A DNA stretch of 64,000 bases from Xenorhabdus budapestensis (GTDB taxonomy: Bacteria; Pseudomonadota; Gammaproteobacteria; Enterobacterales; Enterobacteriaceae), in assembly GCF_002632465.1 (NCBI RefSeq), contig NZ_NIBS01000008.1:90277-154276 (forward strand). Reading direction: 5' to 3'. Below the pieces are notes generated by a model, which saw only the letters and a list, made by a program, of their open reading frames with translations, was not told where the DNA came from and made no database searches. The position numbers and the translations under genes are program-made. Numbering within the stretch: position 1 is the stretch's first letter; each line of letters starts with the position of its first letter. Below, in pieces: positions 50,744 to 62,938 of the stretch.

Positions 50744-51379
50744 TTAAATAGTCACAATATAGCGTTCATTGAGTGCAATAAGCAATTTTTCCATTGATAA
50801 TTCAATATGTTGAGAACCATCCAAATAAATATCAGGCTGCTCTGGTACTTCATAAGTCGCATCAATTCCAGTGAAATTCGGAATTTCACCGGCTCGCGCT
50901 TTTTTATATAAACCTTTCGGATCACGGGATTCACAAATCGCCAGAGGCGTATCTACAAATACTTCAATAAATTGACCAGACTCCATTGATTGGCGTATTT
51001 TTTGTCGCTCAACCCGGCTAGGAGAAATAAATGCCGTCAATACCACCAGCCCGGCATCAACCATTAATTTCGCAACTTCTCCCACACGCCGGATATTCTC
51101 CTGTCGATCAGCGTCAGAAAACCCCAAATCACGGCACAAACCGTGACGCACATTATCACCGTCCAACAAATAGGTTTTGATCCCCTGCGAGAATAAAGCT
51201 TGCTCCAACATTCCCGCCAGCGTGGATTTTCCTGAACCTGATAACCCGGTAAACCAGATAACCAAAGCAGGATGCCCATTAACGGCTTCCCGCTGTTTTC
51301 TGTTTACATCATGTGAATGCCAGACAATATTATCGGGAACAATATCGGAAAGGGTATCAGTATTTTCGACCTGAGCCAC
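50744..51379 (-). CDS. cysC: Adenylylsulfate kinase
   Basis: Phosphorylates APS to PAPS. 211 residues (E. coli 201) with Walker [14 protein letters not shown] and [17 protein letters not shown], then FISPSR. The start is a GTG at 51379 directly after the cysN stop; the GGGGGGAAAA within the cysN end serves as ribosome binding site. Last gene of cysG-cysD-cysN-cysC. Confidence 0.96.
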   Translation of the reverse strand: MAQVENTDTLSDIVPDNIVWHSHDVNRKQREAVNGHPALVIWFTGLSGSGKSTLAGMLEQALFSQGIKTYLLDGDNVRHGLCRDLGFSDADRQENIRRVGEVAKLMVDAGLVVLTAFISPSRVERQKIRQSMESGQFIEVFVDTPLAICESRDPKGLYKKARAGEIPNFTGIDATYEVPEQPDIYLDGSQHIELSMEKLLIALNERYIVTI

Positions 51380-52822
51380 TTATTTTCCCCCCAATAAATC
51401 ACGAGCTCCCCAGTGCGGGAAATGACGACGCACTAAGCGATTGAATTCCAGTTCAAACTCACTGTACTCTTTCGGCTCTTGATAAACATCGGTCTGAATT
51501 TCACGTACCAACCCAGCGCCAACAGTAACATTAGTCAAACGGTCAATCAGAATGATACCGCCGGTATCCGCATTTTGCTGGTAACTGTCGAGAAGCAATG
51601 GCTCATCAAATGAAAATTCCACCAGTCCAATGGCATTCAGTGGCAACTCAACCGCAACTTTCTGTGTCAGGTTATTGATATCTACCTGATATTGCACATT
51701 GTCAATTTTGGCCCGGCTCTTTTTACCAGCTACCTTGATATCCAGACTTTGCCCCTGAATCAGCGGCTTTTCTGACATCCAGACAACATCTACCAACGCA
51801 TGATGAGCGACAATTATTTGATCTTCAACCGCAACCAAAAGGTCACCCCGGCTGATATCTATTTCATCTTTCAGCACGATGGTGATCGCTTCACCCGGCA
51901 CGGCAAAAGGTAAATCACCGTCGAAAGTGACGATCCGCTCAACCGTTGAAATTCTGCCTGATGGCATTACTTTGACTTTCTGCCCCTGATGTAAAATTCC
52001 CGATGACAACGTACCGCTGTAACCGCGAAAATCCAGATCAGGACGATTGACATATTGCACCGGAAAACGCAGTGACTGCTTCGCAACATTTTTCTGCACA
52101 TCAACCGTTTCAAGAATATCCAGTAACGTTTCTCCGGTATACCACGGCATATTTTCACTGCGACTGACAATATTGTCCCCTTCCAGCGCAGATATGGGGA
52201 CAAAATAAATATGCAAATCGGCAGGCAACTGCTCAGTGAAATGTAAATAATCCTGTTTGATTTGAGCGAAAATCTCTTGTCTATATTCCATCAGATCCAT
52301 TTTATTCACTGCCACCACCAGATGGCGAATACCTAGCAACGTACTAATAAAGCTATGACGGCGAGTCTGTTCCTGTACTCCCTTTCTCGCATCAATCAGT
52401 AAAATCGAAAGATCACAGGTTGACGCCCCTGTTGCCATATTACGGGTATATTGCTCATGCCCCGGTGTATCTGCGATGATAAACTTGCGTTTCTCAGTGG
52501 AAAAATAACGGTATGCCACATCGATGGTAATACCTTGTTCCCGTTCAGCCGCAAGACCATCTACCAAAAGCGCCAGATCTAACTTTTCCCCCTGTGTCCC
52601 TAGCCGTTTACTGTCATTTTGCAAAGTCGCAAGCTGATCTTCATAGATCTGGCGAGTATCGTGCAGCAGACGACCAATCAGGGTACTTTTGCCATCATCT
52701 ACACTGCCACAAGTTAAAAAACGCAATAATCCCTTTTCCTGCTGTGCTTTCAAATAGGATTCAACACCACCCTGCTGTTTGATTTGATTAGCGATGGATT
52801 CATTATGTGCAAGTGCTGGCAT
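51380..52822 (-). CDS. cysN: Sulfate adenylyltransferase subunit 1 (GTPase)
   Basis: Elongation-factor-like GTPase whose hydrolysis drives APS formation by CysD. 480 residues (E. coli 475). G1 [17 protein letters not shown]3 [12 protein letters not shown] and G4 NKMDL are clear, followed by EF-Tu-like domains. 32 bases after cysD. Confidence 0.97.
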   Translation of the reverse strand: MPALAHNESIANQIKQQGGVESYLKAQQEKGLLRFLTCGSVDDGKSTLIGRLLHDTRQIYEDQLATLQNDSKRLGTQGEKLDLALLVDGLAAEREQGITIDVAYRYFSTEKRKFIIADTPGHEQYTRNMATGASTCDLSILLIDARKGVQEQTRRHSFISTLLGIRHLVVAVNKMDLMEYRQEIFAQIKQDYLHFTEQLPADLHIYFVPISALEGDNIVSRSENMPWYTGETLLDILETVDVQKNVAKQSLRFPVQYVNRPDLDFRGYSGTLSSGILHQGQKVKVMPSGRISTVERIVTFDGDLPFAVPGEAITIVLKDEIDISRGDLLVAVEDQIIVAHHALVDVVWMSEKPLIQGQSLDIKVAGKKSRAKIDNVQYQVDINNLTQKVAVELPLNAIGLVEFSFDEPLLLDSYQQNADTGGIILIDRLTNVTVGAGLVREIQTDVYQEPKEYSEFELEFNRLVRRHFPHWGARDLLGGK

Positions 52823-52854
52823 ATTCTTCTCCCCTCAAAAAATAACGCTATGCC

Positions 52855-53763
52855 TTAAAAATAACCCTGGCGTTTTTTCAGCTCCATTGAACCAGATTGA
52901 TCACTGTCAATAAGCCGACCTTGCCGCTCACTGGTTGTTGATATCAACATTTCTTCGATAATTTCCGGCAATGTTTCCGCTTCCGATTCCACAGCACCAG
53001 TCAAAGGCCAACATCCCAACGTTCTGAAGCGAACTTTGCGCTGACTGATAACTTCACCTGATTTCAAATCGATACGATCATCATCAACCATAATCAATAT
53101 GCCATCGCGCTGAACAATCGGACGAGGTTTAGCAAAATAGAGAGGAACAATATCTATCTGTTCTAAATAGATGTATTGCCAGATATCCAATTCTGTCCAG
53201 TTAGATAACGGGAATACACGGATACTTTCACCTTTATTAATCTGGCCGTTATAGTTACGCCAAAGTTCCGGACGCTGATTTTTGGGATCCCAACGATGAG
53301 AGCGATCACGGAAAGAATAGATACGCTCTTTGGCGCGGGATTTCTCTTCGTCACGCCTTGCACCGCCAAATGCGGCGTCAAATCCATATTTGTCCAGAGC
53401 TTGCTTCAATCCTTCCGTTTTCATAATGTCCGTATGTTTTGCACTGCCGTGAATAAAAGGATTAATACCCAGCTCTTCACCTTGTGGATTACGATAGACC
53501 AGCAATTCGAAGCCATATTTTTCTGCTATCTGATCACGGAATTCATACATTTCCCGGAACTTCCAGCCTGTATCGACATGCAACAACGGAAAAGGCAATT
53601 TTCCTGGATAAAATGCCTTACGTGCGAGATGCAGCATCACCGAAGAGTCTTTACCAATGGAATAAAGCATTACCGGATTGGCAAATTCAGCAGCGACTTC
53701 GCGGATAATATGGATACTTTCAGCTTCAAGTTGCTGCAAATGGGTCAGTCTTTTTTCTTCCAT
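52855..53763 (-). CDS. cysD: Sulfate adenylyltransferase subunit 2
   Basis: ATP-sulfurylase subunit forming adenosine 5'-phosphosulfate from sulfate and ATP. 302 residues, same as E. coli, with the PP-loop motif [29 protein letters not shown] and [15 protein letters not shown]. 10 bases after cysG. Confidence 0.97.
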   Translation of the reverse strand: MEEKRLTHLQQLEAESIHIIREVAAEFANPVMLYSIGKDSSVMLHLARKAFYPGKLPFPLLHVDTGWKFREMYEFRDQIAEKYGFELLVYRNPQGEELGINPFIHGSAKHTDIMKTEGLKQALDKYGFDAAFGGARRDEEKSRAKERIYSFRDRSHRWDPKNQRPELWRNYNGQINKGESIRVFPLSNWTELDIWQYIYLEQIDIVPLYFAKPRPIVQRDGILIMVDDDRIDLKSGEVISQRKVRFRTLGCWPLTGAVESEAETLPEIIEEMLISTTSERQGRLIDSDQSGSMELKKRQGYF

Positions 53764-53773
53764 TGATAATTCC

Positions 53774-55270
53774 TTATTCTAAGTCAACAACAGCGGGGCG
53801 ATTTACCGGAACAACAGATTGTTTTGGATCTAACGACTTTTTCTGATCTAACGACTTTTTCTGATCAGCGGATCCCTGTTCAACTGATCGCTGCGCGAAC
53901 CATGCTAACTGATGGTGAAGTTGAGCCACCTCTCCCACCACCAGCAATGCTGGAGATGGAGCATCCTGTGCCAATCGTTCCAGTTCAGACAGCGTTCCGG
54001 TTAACACTTGTTGTTCGGAGCGAGTCCCACAACCAATCACGGCAACGGGAGTGTTGGCATTCCGCCCGTGTGAAATCAATTTCTGGCTAATCAGAGCTGA
54101 CTTTATGACTCCCATATAAATCGCCAGTGTTTGATTGCCTCGCGCCAATGCGGGCCAGTCCAGTTCATTACCATTTTCACGGCAATGCCCGGTAATAAAA
54201 GTGACGCTTTGAGAATGTTCCCTGTGTGTCAGGGGAATTCCCGCGTAGGCAGAAGCGCCAATAGCAGCAGTAATACCAGGCACAACCTGAAAAGGAATGT
54301 CTGCGGATGCGGCAACCTGTAATTCTTCTCCACCACGGCCAAAAATAAAGGGATCGCCTCCTTTCAGACGAACCACTTTTTCCCCCTGATGTGCCAATTT
54401 GACGATCAACGCATTGGTCTCTTCCTGCGCAACCGAATGGCACCCTGCTCTTTTGCCTACACAGATTTTGTCGGCATCACGGCGGACTAATTCAAGTATT
54501 TCGGCGCTGACCAGATGATCATAAAGTACCACATCCGCTTGCTGGATCACTTGCAGCCCTTTTAAAGTCAGCAAACCCGGATCACCGGGGCCTGCCCCGA
54601 CTAACACCAATTCTCCCTGCTTACTAGTTTGTTTCAGTTGTTCATCATGCAGTTGTTGATCCAACTGTTCTTCTGCCTGTTGTAACTGCCCATTGGCAAC
54701 TAATGTGGCAAAACGTCCGTTAAATGCTTTTTCCCAGAAATAACGACGCTGGCGCACAGAAGTCAGGCTCTGTTTCACCCGGTTACGCCAACGCCCCGCA
54801 ATTTCCGCCATTGTGCCGAGATGAAAGGGCAACAGAGATTCCAATTTTTCCCGCAGTAATCGTGTTAATACAGGTGATTTTCCAGCAGATGAGATAGCCA
54901 CCATAACCGGAGAACGATCAATAATTGATGGAAAAATAGCAGAGCAAAGTGACTGATCATCTACCACATTAACCAAAATAGCGCGGCGATTAGCCTCTGC
55001 AAAAACATATTGGTTTAAACTATGGTCATCAGTCGCTGCAATCACCAAAAATACGCCATCAAGATAGTCCGTATGAAATGCTCCCTGCAACCACTCAAGT
55101 TCCCCTTTTTGATGACATTGTTGCAATTCAGGATGTAATTCGGGAGCTGCAATCGTTAACGCTGCCCCCGCACGCAATAGCAAGCCCGCCTTGCGAGAAG
55201 CGACTTCTCCGCCGCCTACCAGCAAAACAGCACGCGATTTCAGCTCAACAAATAAGGGTAAATAATCCAC
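53774..55270 (-). CDS. cysG: Siroheme synthase (trifunctional CysG) with extended C-terminus
   Basis: Makes siroheme from uroporphyrinogen III: amino-terminal dehydrogenase/ferrochelatase (NAD motif [33 protein letters not shown]) and carboxy-terminal SAM uroporphyrinogen methyltransferase ([31 protein letters not shown]). 498 residues against 457 in E. coli; the extra tail of about 40 contains [16 protein letters not shown] repeats from a duplicated 18-base unit. The start is GTG at 55270. First gene before cysD, as in Yersinia, whereas E. coli cysG lies with nir genes. It supplies the CysI cofactor. Confidence 0.96.
   Translation of the reverse strand: MDYLPLFVELKSRAVLLVGGGEVASRKAGLLLRAGAALTIAAPELHPELQQCHQKGELEWLQGAFHTDYLDGVFLVIAATDDHSLNQYVFAEANRRAILVNVVDDQSLCSAIFPSIIDRSPVMVAISSAGKSPVLTRLLREKLESLLPFHLGTMAEIAGRWRNRVKQSLTSVRQRRYFWEKAFNGRFATLVANGQLQQAEEQLDQQLHDEQLKQTSKQGELVLVGAGPGDPGLLTLKGLQVIQQADVVLYDHLVSAEILELVRRDADKICVGKRAGCHSVAQEETNALIVKLAHQGEKVVRLKGGDPFIFGRGGEELQVAASADIPFQVVPGITAAIGASAYAGIPLTHREHSQSVTFITGHCRENGNELDWPALARGNQTLAIYMGVIKSALISQKLISHGRNANTPVAVIGCGTRSEQQVLTGTLSELERLAQDAPSPALLVVGEVAQLHHQLAWFAQRSVEQGSADQKKSLDQKKSLDPKQSVVPVNRPAVVDLE
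53827..53862. repeat. 18-bp tandem repeat in the cysG 3' end
   Basis: GATCTAACGACTTTTTCT occurs twice without gap (53827-53844, 53845-53862), in frame with cysG. Confidence 0.9.
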
Positions 55271-55602
55271 AATGACATGCCATCCAGTGTTCAGTGTTTA
55301 ATTTCGTAATAATTATCTAAGAAATAAATATATGAAGCTGTGAGGAGGTTATGAAATGACAAAAAGTAATTATTAGTTCCTGAATCGTATAAGGTAAGAT
55401 TTTTAGCGGGTTATAAAATTGCAACATGCGAAATATTCAGGAAAAATTACTGTTCTTCCTATTGTTCACTTCTTCTTTTTTAAAGGATTTATTTTGTGAC
55501 AAATCGCACACATTAAGCGCAACACTGTTATCATTAAAGCAAGCTACGCCCTTTTGATAAGAAGCGCAGCCAAGATAAATCAGAAGTATTCGTAATATTG
55601 CC
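55271..55602. other. Region between cysH and cysG
   Basis: About 330 AT-rich bases holding the end of the cysJIH unit and presumably the promoter of cysGDNC. CysB control is expected from the pathway, but CysB sites are too degenerate to place. No clear terminator or ORF. Confidence 0.4.
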
Positions 55603-56337
55603 TTAACCTTCGTGCAACCCACACTCCCGTTTCAAACCAAAAAAGCGGGTTTGTTCTTCGCTCATACCCGGCTCCCATTTTTGTGTTGTATGGATATCCC
55701 CCACAGAGAGATAGCCTTCTTCCCACAGTGGATGGTATTCAAGTCCATGTTGAGTCAGGTATTGATGCACTTGGCGGTTATCCCAATCAATAATCGGCAG
55801 TATCTTGAAAACATCACGCTGAACCGCCAGCACCGGCAACTTAGTGCGGCTTTCCGATTGCTGGCGACGTAAACCTGCAAACCAAGTTTGTGCGTGTAAT
55901 GATCTCAATGCGCGGTTCATTGGTTCTACTTTATTGATTTGGTTATAACGCTCAATGCCTTCTATTCCCTGTTCCCACAGTTTTCCATAACGTGCTTCCT
56001 GCCAGGCCGGACTCTGTTCTGCACGAAATATTTTTAAGTTCAGTTTCAGTTTGTCAGTCAACTTATCAATAAACCGATAGGTTTCCGGGAACAGATAACC
56101 GGTATCAGTCAGGATAACAGGAATATCAGGGTATTCCTGTGTGACCAGATGTAGGCAGATTGCCGCCTGAATACCAAAACTGGAAGAAAGAACAAATTCG
56201 CCGGGCAAGTGTTTCAATGTCCAGATTACACGCTGACGAGCATCCAGCGATTCCAGTTGTTGGTTTATTTCAACAAGCGCTTCCGTGCGCTGCTCAGCAT
56301 TCAAAACCAATAGCTCAGATAAACAGAGCTGGTTCAT
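55603..56337 (-). CDS. cysH: Phosphoadenylylsulfate (PAPS) reductase
   Basis: Reduces PAPS to sulfite and PAP with thioredoxin or glutaredoxin. 244 residues as in E. coli; the PP-loop-like [11 protein letters not shown] and the carboxy-terminal catalytic motif KRECGLHEG are present, without the Cys pairs of the iron-sulfur APS-reductase type. The ATG at 56337 overlaps the cysI stop (ATGA) and has AGGAGG before it. Confidence 0.97.
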   Translation of the reverse strand: MNQLCLSELLVLNAEQRTEALVEINQQLESLDARQRVIWTLKHLPGEFVLSSSFGIQAAICLHLVTQEYPDIPVILTDTGYLFPETYRFIDKLTDKLKLNLKIFRAEQSPAWQEARYGKLWEQGIEGIERYNQINKVEPMNRALRSLHAQTWFAGLRRQQSESRTKLPVLAVQRDVFKILPIIDWDNRQVHQYLTQHGLEYHPLWEEGYLSVGDIHTTQKWEPGMSEEQTRFFGLKRECGLHEG

Positions 56338-58064
56338 ATCGCCTCCTGCCAATCGTAAAAATCGACGGCTGAATTCAATACTGGTTTGATAACGCCGGCT
56401 CGGATCAGAAAATCACCAAAAGCTTCATCCTCATTACGTTCTATTGCCCAGCGACTAATCAACTCGTCCAGTATCGTCAAAATCTCGGCTGAGGTGATGT
56501 TTTCCCGATACATACGGGGAATGCGGCTGCCATTGCGGTTTCCGCCAAGATGCAGGTTATAACGATCAAGCGCTTTACCCACCAGCCCTATTTCTGCCAG
56601 CATCGCTCTGCCGCATCCATTCGGGCAGCCTGTAACACGCAGGACGATATGTTCATGGCCGACTCCATGTTTTGCCATTAAAGTATCGACATGATCGACA
56701 AAAGTCGGCAAGAAACGTTCTGCTTCTGCCATCGCCAACGGGCATGTCGGAAATGAAACACACGCCATAGAATGGTGACGCAGAGAAGTCACATTGTTAT
56801 CAATCAGGCCATGTGAGCGGGCTATTTCTTCAATGTGTGCTTTTTCACTTTCCGGTACGCCTGCCACAATTAAGTTTTGATTCGCAGTTAGACGAAAATC
56901 ACCTTTGTGAATTTTGGCAATTTCTGCAATCCCGGTTTTTAACGGCTTGTCCGGGTAATCCAGTAAGCGGCCATTTTCAATAAACAAGGTTAAGTGCCAT
57001 TGGTCATCAATACCTTTTAACCAGCCAATTTGATCTCCCCGACCAATAAACTCATAAGGACGGATCGGTTCGAATTTCACTCCCGCACGTTTTTCAACTT
57101 CTTGTTTGAAAGTTTCAACACCGACACGCTCAAGGGTATATTTGGTTCTGGCATTTTTGCGATCGATTCGGTTGCCCCAATCACGCTGTGTTGTCACGAT
57201 AGCTTCGGCAATCGCTAAGGTATGCTCTAGTGGAATATAACCAAATTCACTCGCCAAACGTGGGAATGTTTTCTTATCGCCGTGAGTCATGGCTAATCCA
57301 CCACCCACCAGCACGTTAAAACCGATCAATTGATCACTCTCTGCAATAGCAACGAAGTTCATATCGTTGGCATGCAGATCAACATCATTTTGCGGCGGGA
57401 TCACAACTGATGTTTTGAATTTGCGAGGCAAATAAGTTTTACCAAGGATCGGCTCTTCATCGGTTGTCACGATTTTTTCTTTATCCAGCCAGATTTCGGC
57501 GTAAGCGTTAGTACGTGGCAGAAGATGCTCCGATATTTTCTTCGCCCATTCATAAGCCTGCTGATGCAACGCAGACTGTACCGGATTTGAGGTACACAAT
57601 ACGTTACGGTTAACATCATTGGCCGTTGCCAGTGAATCCAGCCCCATTTGAGCCAGTAATTGATGCACTGGTTTGAGGTTGTTTTTTAAAATGCCATGAA
57701 ATTGGAATGTTTGCCGATTAGTCAACCGGATACTGCCATACAGGGTGCTCTCTGTCGCAAACTGATCAATGCCCAACCATTGGCGGGGAGTGATAATACC
57801 TCCCGGTAAGCGACAACGCAGCATTATGGCATGGCGAGGTTCCAGTTTTTGTTCCGTACGTTCTGCCCTAATGTCACGATCATCCTGCTGATACATACCG
57901 TGGAAACGGATCAGGAGAAAGTTATCGCCTTCAAATCCGCCTGTCAGCCCATTTTTTAGATCTTCGCTGATCGTCCCGCGTAAATAGTTACTTTCTAACT
58001 TCATGCGTTCACTGTCAGCCTGTTTACCTTCAACAATCAAAGGACCTTGTTTTTCATTGCTCAT
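56334..58064 (-). CDS. cysI: Sulfite reductase hemoprotein (beta) subunit
   Basis: Siroheme and [4Fe-4S] subunit that reduces sulfite to sulfide with six electrons from CysJ. Cluster ligands in [18 protein letters not shown] and [12 protein letters not shown]; siroheme-binding [12 protein letters not shown]. The ATG at 58064 ([13 protein letters not shown]) corresponds to the E. coli start; an in-frame ATG at 58073 lies in a repeated sequence and is an alternative. Overlaps cysH by 4 bases. Confidence 0.97.
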   Translation of the reverse strand: MSNEKQGPLIVEGKQADSERMKLESNYLRGTISEDLKNGLTGGFEGDNFLLIRFHGMYQQDDRDIRAERTEQKLEPRHAIMLRCRLPGGIITPRQWLGIDQFATESTLYGSIRLTNRQTFQFHGILKNNLKPVHQLLAQMGLDSLATANDVNRNVLCTSNPVQSALHQQAYEWAKKISEHLLPRTNAYAEIWLDKEKIVTTDEEPILGKTYLPRKFKTSVVIPPQNDVDLHANDMNFVAIAESDQLIGFNVLVGGGLAMTHGDKKTFPRLASEFGYIPLEHTLAIAEAIVTTQRDWGNRIDRKNARTKYTLERVGVETFKQEVEKRAGVKFEPIRPYEFIGRGDQIGWLKGIDDQWHLTLFIENGRLLDYPDKPLKTGIAEIAKIHKGDFRLTANQNLIVAGVPESEKAHIEEIARSHGLIDNNVTSLRHHSMACVSFPTCPLAMAEAERFLPTFVDHVDTLMAKHGVGHEHIVLRVTGCPNGCGRAMLAEIGLVGKALDRYNLHLGGNRNGSRIPRMYRENITSAEILTILDELISRWAIERNEDEAFGDFLIRAGVIKPVLNSAVDFYDWQEAI

Positions 58065-58110
58065 TGTTTTCATTGCCCGTCGGTTTTCATTGCTTACGGT
58101 TTTTCATTGC
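58051..58110. repeat. Four direct TTTTCATTGC repeats between cysJ and cysI
   Basis: Copies at 58051-58060, 58067-58076, 58084-58093 and 58101-58110, spaced 16-17 bases. On the coding strand each reads GCAATGAAAA, so the cysI initiation region is repeated, giving several ATGs in different frames. Confidence 0.9.
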
Positions 58111-58115
58111 CCACG

Positions 58116-59924
58116 CTAGTAAACATCCCTTTGATAACGGCGCTCAAGGCGAAGTTCACTCAAGAATTCATCGGCCTGTTCAGCATCCATACCACCTTGT
58201 TGTGAAATAATATCCAACAATGCCTGTTCTACATCTTTTGCCATACGATTGGCATCTCCACAGACGTATAAATGTGCCCCCTCTTGGATCCAACGCCAGA
58301 TTTCTTCACCCTGCTCACGCAATTTGTCCTGTACGTACACCTTATGCTGTTGATCCCGCGACCATGCCAAATCAATGCGAGTCAATAACCCCTCTTTGAC
58401 ATAACGCTGGAATTCAACCTGATACAAGAAATCTTCTACAAAATGGGGATTACCAAAGAACAACCAGTTTTTACCTTCAGTGCCATGATGATCTCGTTGT
58501 TGCAAAAACGCCCTGAATGGTGCAATCCCTGTGCCGGGGCCAATCATGATGATTGGTGTTTGAGGATCAGCAGGTAAACGGAAATTATCGTTATGCTCGA
58601 TAAAAACACGGATACTGTCATCTTCTTGCAATCGATCAGCCAGATAACCCGATGCTCCGCCAGTACGGGCACGTCCTTCTATGTCATAACGAACAACGCC
58701 AACCGTAATATGAACCTCATTTTCGACTTCATCTTGTGAGGAGGAGATGGAATAAAGCCGCGGGGTTAATGGACGCAATATATCGATAAATTGTTGGGCT
58801 TCAGGACGCAAGACTACTTGCCTGACCATATCCACAATGGGTGTTTTTTGTGCGTATTGCTGTAGTACCGGTTTATCAGTAACTAAAGCAAATAACCTTT
58901 CATCTTTCGTTAATGCAGCATATTTTTCGACAATAACTCCCGTGTTTTGAGTCAGTTCAATATGGCTGCTCAGAGCCTGGCGCAAAGTCAATAATTTCCC
59001 ATACACATTGACGGGCTCACTGCCTTCCAGACAGAGTAACGCAAGCAGCTCATCCACCAGTGCAGGATCGTTCTCAAACCAAACACCCAGTGCGTCACCA
59101 GGCCGATAATGCAAACCTGAATCCCCCAGATCAATTTCAATGTGGCGGACATCTTTATCAGAGCCACGACCTGTGATTTTTTGATTAACCAGCAGAGAGG
59201 CGGTTAGCGGTGTTTCTTTGGTATAAGGACTGGTAATAACTTCACTAATAACCCCCACTTGAGTGGTGGCTATAACTGTATCAGTCGAGGCAGGCACGCG
59301 CTGTTTTAAGATATCCGTTATTTGTTGACGCCATTGGGCTGCCACGCCCTGATATTCCACATCAGCATCAACACGTTCTAATAACCGCTGCGCGCCTAAT
59401 TCACTCAGGCGACGATCAAAGTCTTTACCCGCCTGACAAAAGTATTCATAAGAGGTATCCCCCAAGCCAAATACAGCATAAACCGTCTCGTTCATCGGAG
59501 CTGCTTTTTTGGAGTGCAGATATTTATAGAGTGCTACGGCTTCTTCGGCTGGCTCACCTTCACCCTGTGTCGAAGCAATAATAATCAATACCCGTTCTTT
59601 TGCGAGCTGTTTGAATTTATAATCACCAGCATTAACTAAATTCACATTCAGCTTTTGTGCCAATAAGGCATCTCTGAGTTGTTCCGCCAAACGACGGGCA
59701 TTACCCGTCTGAGAAGCAGAAATCAGTGTTACCGTTTCCTGTTCGGAAACAGTTGGCGCTGGTGCCACAGCGTTGGCTTGTGGCTGGGAGTTTAACATTC
59801 CCCAAAAATAGCCTGATAACCAAGCCAATTGATGCGGAGAAAAATCACTGACCGCAGATTGCAGACGTGACAACTGTTCAGGAGAAACAGGTAATAATGC
59901 AGTTGAAGGTGGTTTTGCGGTCAT
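58116..59924 (-). CDS. cysJ: Sulfite reductase flavoprotein (alpha) subunit
   Basis: NADPH-FAD-FMN subunit that passes electrons to CysI. Flavodoxin domain ([26 protein letters not shown]), then FAD domain (RLYSISSSQ) and NADPH domain ([17 protein letters not shown]), ending ERRYQRDVY. The ATG at 59924 ([15 protein letters not shown]) matches E. coli; the longer frame has no homology. First gene of cysJ-cysI-cysH, divergent from queD. Confidence 0.97.
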   Translation of the reverse strand: MTAKPPSTALLPVSPEQLSRLQSAVSDFSPHQLAWLSGYFWGMLNSQPQANAVAPAPTVSEQETVTLISASQTGNARRLAEQLRDALLAQKLNVNLVNAGDYKFKQLAKERVLIIIASTQGEGEPAEEAVALYKYLHSKKAAPMNETVYAVFGLGDTSYEYFCQAGKDFDRRLSELGAQRLLERVDADVEYQGVAAQWRQQITDILKQRVPASTDTVIATTQVGVISEVITSPYTKETPLTASLLVNQKITGRGSDKDVRHIEIDLGDSGLHYRPGDALGVWFENDPALVDELLALLCLEGSEPVNVYGKLLTLRQALSSHIELTQNTGVIVEKYAALTKDERLFALVTDKPVLQQYAQKTPIVDMVRQVVLRPEAQQFIDILRPLTPRLYSISSSQDEVENEVHITVGVVRYDIEGRARTGGASGYLADRLQEDDSIRVFIEHNDNFRLPADPQTPIIMIGPGTGIAPFRAFLQQRDHHGTEGKNWLFFGNPHFVEDFLYQVEFQRYVKEGLLTRIDLAWSRDQQHKVYVQDKLREQGEEIWRWIQEGAHLYVCGDANRMAKDVEQALLDIISQQGGMDAEQADEFLSELRLERRYQRDVY

Positions 59925-60192
59925 TATCTTATCCAGTGCCCTTTGCGATAGCCAATATCCACGATTTATAAGCATCATGATAAACATGGACTAATTATAA
60001 GGTTATCCCACAACTGACATTGGAATTAAAGAAAGGTTTGCAATATCTAATAACTAAATTACCTAACTTTATTTACAGATTTAATATATCGATAAAGTTG
60101 TTAAACGCTGGATTTTATTTCTACAGAAAAATCACGTTAAGCCGGAAAGTTCAGGTAGAATAGCCGGCCTTTTGAAATCAGGAAAAAGTATT

Positions 60193-60555
60193 ATGAGCAC
60201 TACCATCTTTAAAGATTTTCAATTTGAAGCGGCGCATCGCCTGCCACATGTTCCTGAAGGGCATAAATGTGGCCGCCTACATGGGCACTCATTTATGGTA
60301 CGTCTGGAAATTACCGGTCAGGTTGATCCCCATAGTGGATGGCTCATGGACTTTGCCGATGTAAAAGCTGCTTTCAAACCAATTTGGGAACGGCTCGATC
60401 ACAACTACCTCAATGAGATCCCTGGTCTGGAAAATCCAACCAGCGAAGTTCTGGCCAAGTGGATCTGGAGAGAGTTAAAACCCACTTTGCCACAACTCAG
60501 TACCGTCATGGTAAAAGAAACCTGTAGCGCAGGTTGTATCTATCGTGGAGAGTAA
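60193..60555 (+). CDS. queD: 6-carboxy-5,6,7,8-tetrahydropterin synthase
   Basis: Second step of queuosine precursor (preQ0) synthesis. 120 residues, nearly identical to E. coli QueD: zinc histidines in [14 protein letters not shown] and RLHGHSF, catalytic Cys in KCGRLHG, and [12 protein letters not shown]. The ATG at 60193 follows CAGGAAA. queE, the next pathway enzyme, is convergent just downstream. Confidence 0.97.
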   Translation: MSTTIFKDFQFEAAHRLPHVPEGHKCGRLHGHSFMVRLEITGQVDPHSGWLMDFADVKAAFKPIWERLDHNYLNEIPGLENPTSEVLAKWIWRELKPTLPQLSTVMVKETCSAGCIYRGE

Positions 60556-60609
60556 AACATTCAGCACCAGGTGTTGGTGCTGAATGCATATATGAAAATT
60601 CAATTCACA

Positions 60610-61281
60610 TCAGGCGATATTTAAGTATTTGTGTGTCTGCATGGAAAAACGCCAGTTACGGGCAATGCAGGTTTCAATACATAAACGAGTTGCTTCTTCT
60701 TTCTGGCTGATAGGCTGTAAAGCAATAATCGGCGCATTACCTTCATTAAGCATGGCTAGTAGTTCGTCCAATGCTTCAATATCGCGCTCCCGACCGACAG
60801 GATGTTTAATTTCGTTTGCCCGTTTCATAGCGTCTGGCAAAACTTTGTATCCACCACGCATTTTCACTTTTGGTGAAACTGTTACCCAAGTTTTATCAGA
60901 ACAATAGATTGCATGCGTGCCACTGGTCTCTATCTGACACTGATAACCCTCTCTTTCCAGCGTTTCAGTCAAGGAACGTAAATCGTACAAGCACGGCTCT
61001 CCACCAGTAATAACAACATGACGTGCTGTGTATCCCTGGCGAATGAATAAATTAATAATTTGCCGTGGTGTTGCCACTCCCCATATATCGCTATCCTGCG
61101 ATTTCACCAAGATGTTTTCCATCGGCTGCTGCTTATCAGCCTCTTTTTCCCAAGTATGCTTGGTATCACACCAACTGCACCCTACTGGACATCCTTGTAA
61201 TCGAATGAAAACAGAAGGAACACCGGTAAATACCCCTTCCCCCTGCAAAGTCTGGAACATTTCATTTATTGGGTAGATCAT
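60610..61281 (-). CDS. queE: 7-carboxy-7-deazaguanine synthase
   Basis: Radical-SAM enzyme that converts the QueD product into 7-carboxy-7-deazaguanine. 223 residues as in E. coli. The cluster motif is GCPVGCSWCD (CX3CX2C), and VITGGEPCLYDL is the SAM-binding GGE motif. The amino end MIYPINEMFQTLQGEGVFTG is the family start. Confidence 0.97.
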   Translation of the reverse strand: MIYPINEMFQTLQGEGVFTGVPSVFIRLQGCPVGCSWCDTKHTWEKEADKQQPMENILVKSQDSDIWGVATPRQIINLFIRQGYTARHVVITGGEPCLYDLRSLTETLEREGYQCQIETSGTHAIYCSDKTWVTVSPKVKMRGGYKVLPDAMKRANEIKHPVGRERDIEALDELLAMLNEGNAPIIALQPISQKEEATRLCIETCIARNWRFSMQTHKYLNIA

Positions 61282-61466
61282 AAAAAAACTCTGGTTTTAA
61301 TAAACTACCCGTTATTATTACAGATATCTATCCCGCGAACATCCATCTTTATGGTATGGTACGAGGTTGCTTTTACTGGCATCTGACGCCAGACACAGCA
61401 TTGTATGCCTGAAATAGCGTATGCCTGAAAAGACTCTCTGGCATGAAAGATAGATGAGATTAACGA

Positions 61467-62852
61467 ATGCAAAACAATGAAAATCAGCTTAAACAGGGCC
61501 TAAGTGTGAGGCATATCCGCTTCATGGCTTTAGGCTCTGCAATAGGCACAGGGCTATTTTATGGCTCAGCAGCTGCAATTCAGCAAGCAGGCCCTGCTGT
61601 ATTGCTGGCCTATTTAATCGGCGGTGCTGCCGTATTTATGGTGATGAGAGCACTTGGAGAAATGACCGTTCACCATCCTGTTTCCGGTTCCTTTTCACAG
61701 TATGCCAGCCATTATCTGGGGCCATTAGCCGGTTTCCTGACTGGCTGGATCTATGTTCTTGAGATGCTGTTTGTTTGCCTCGCTGATATCACTGCATTCG
61801 GCATGTATATGAAACTTTGGTTCCCACATGTCGATCAATGGATTTGGGTTCTGGGTATCGTATGTTTTATTGGTGCGCTAAATCTATGCCATGTGAAGAT
61901 TTTTGGTGAAATGGAGTTTTGGCTTTCTATTGTTAAAGTGACTGCCATTATTGCCATGATCATTGGTGGTCTGGTAATTATGATCTATGGTTTTGGTCAA
62001 ACGACTGAACATACTACAGGTATCGCCAATTTATGGGAACATGGTGGCTTTATGCCAAATGGCGTTAGTGGTGTAATTGCCTCATTTGCCATTGTGATGT
62101 TTGCTTTTGGGGGAATAGAAGTTATTGGTATTACTGCCAGTGAAGCTAAAGATCCGGTAAAAACAATACCTAAAGCCATTAATGCTGTCCCATTTCGTAT
62201 TTTGATCTTTTATGTCCTGACCTTATGTATTCTGATGTGCATCTATCCGTGGAATCAGATCGGTCAGAACGGAAGCCCATTTGTACAGATTTTTTCTAAT
62301 TTAGGAATTAGCTCAGCCGCAAATATTCTGAATGTTGTTGTGATTACTGCGGCTATTTCAGCTATCAACAGCGATATTTTTGGTGCCGGACGAATGATGT
62401 ATGGCATGGCTCAAGAAGGACAGGCACCGGAGTCATTCAAAAAACTAACCAGTAATGGTGTTCCGTGGATGACCGTTCTGGTCATGATTACTGTTCTGCT
62501 ACTCGGTGTGCTGCTCAATTATCTGCTTCCTGACGATATTTTTATCCTTATTGCGTCAGTTGCAACATTCGCAACAGTCTGGGTATGGCTGATGATTTTA
62601 CTTTCTCATGTGGCCATGCGTCGTAAAATGAGTGTAGAAGAGGTCAAGACCTTAAAATTCCCAGTACCAATGTGGCCAATAGCTCCTGCAATTACGATTG
62701 TTTTCATGAGTGCAGTCATCCTATTACTCGGCTTTTTCGATCAAACAAGGGACGCCTTATATGTAGGAGCAGGTTGGGTGATTGTTTTAACCCTCGCGTA
62801 TTTTTTCGGTGTGAAGAAAAAATTAGCCGTGCCCCATCTTTCTAACCAATAG
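61467..62852 (+). CDS. proY: Amino-acid permease of the ProY type
   Basis: APC-superfamily, twelve-span transporter of 461 residues, closest by eye to E. coli ProY (457): [25 protein letters not shown] at the start (residues 10-34), [18 protein letters not shown] and [12 protein letters not shown]. ProY is a cryptic proline permease in Salmonella and is linked to histidine uptake in E. coli; the substrate here is inferred only. Followed by an intrinsic terminator. Confidence 0.88.
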   Translation: MQNNENQLKQGLSVRHIRFMALGSAIGTGLFYGSAAAIQQAGPAVLLAYLIGGAAVFMVMRALGEMTVHHPVSGSFSQYASHYLGPLAGFLTGWIYVLEMLFVCLADITAFGMYMKLWFPHVDQWIWVLGIVCFIGALNLCHVKIFGEMEFWLSIVKVTAIIAMIIGGLVIMIYGFGQTTEHTTGIANLWEHGGFMPNGVSGVIASFAIVMFAFGGIEVIGITASEAKDPVKTIPKAINAVPFRILIFYVLTLCILMCIYPWNQIGQNGSPFVQIFSNLGISSAANILNVVVITAAISAINSDIFGAGRMMYGMAQEGQAPESFKKLTSNGVPWMTVLVMITVLLLGVLLNYLLPDDIFILIASVATFATVWVWLMILLSHVAMRRKMSVEEVKTLKFPVPMWPIAPAITIVFMSAVILLLGFFDQTRDALYVGAGWVIVLTLAYFFGVKKKLAVPHLSNQ

Positions 62853-62864
62853 ATCTTACCTTCA

Positions 62865-62895
62865 AAAGCGCCGGTATTCTTTCGGCGTTTTTTTC
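62865..62895 (+). terminator. Intrinsic terminator of proY
   Basis: AGCGCCG, loop GTATTCTTT, CGGCGTT, then a T-run. It begins 13 bases after the stop. Confidence 0.88.
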
Positions 62896-62938
62896 TCTTC
62901 CTCTGTTTTTGACTCTCTGCGTCGATTATCTATGTACT

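Noticed and set aside
55437..55622. 61-codon minus-strand ORF overlapping the cysH end
   Set aside because: Starts inside cysH in another frame, no recognisable ribosome binding site of its own and no known similarity.
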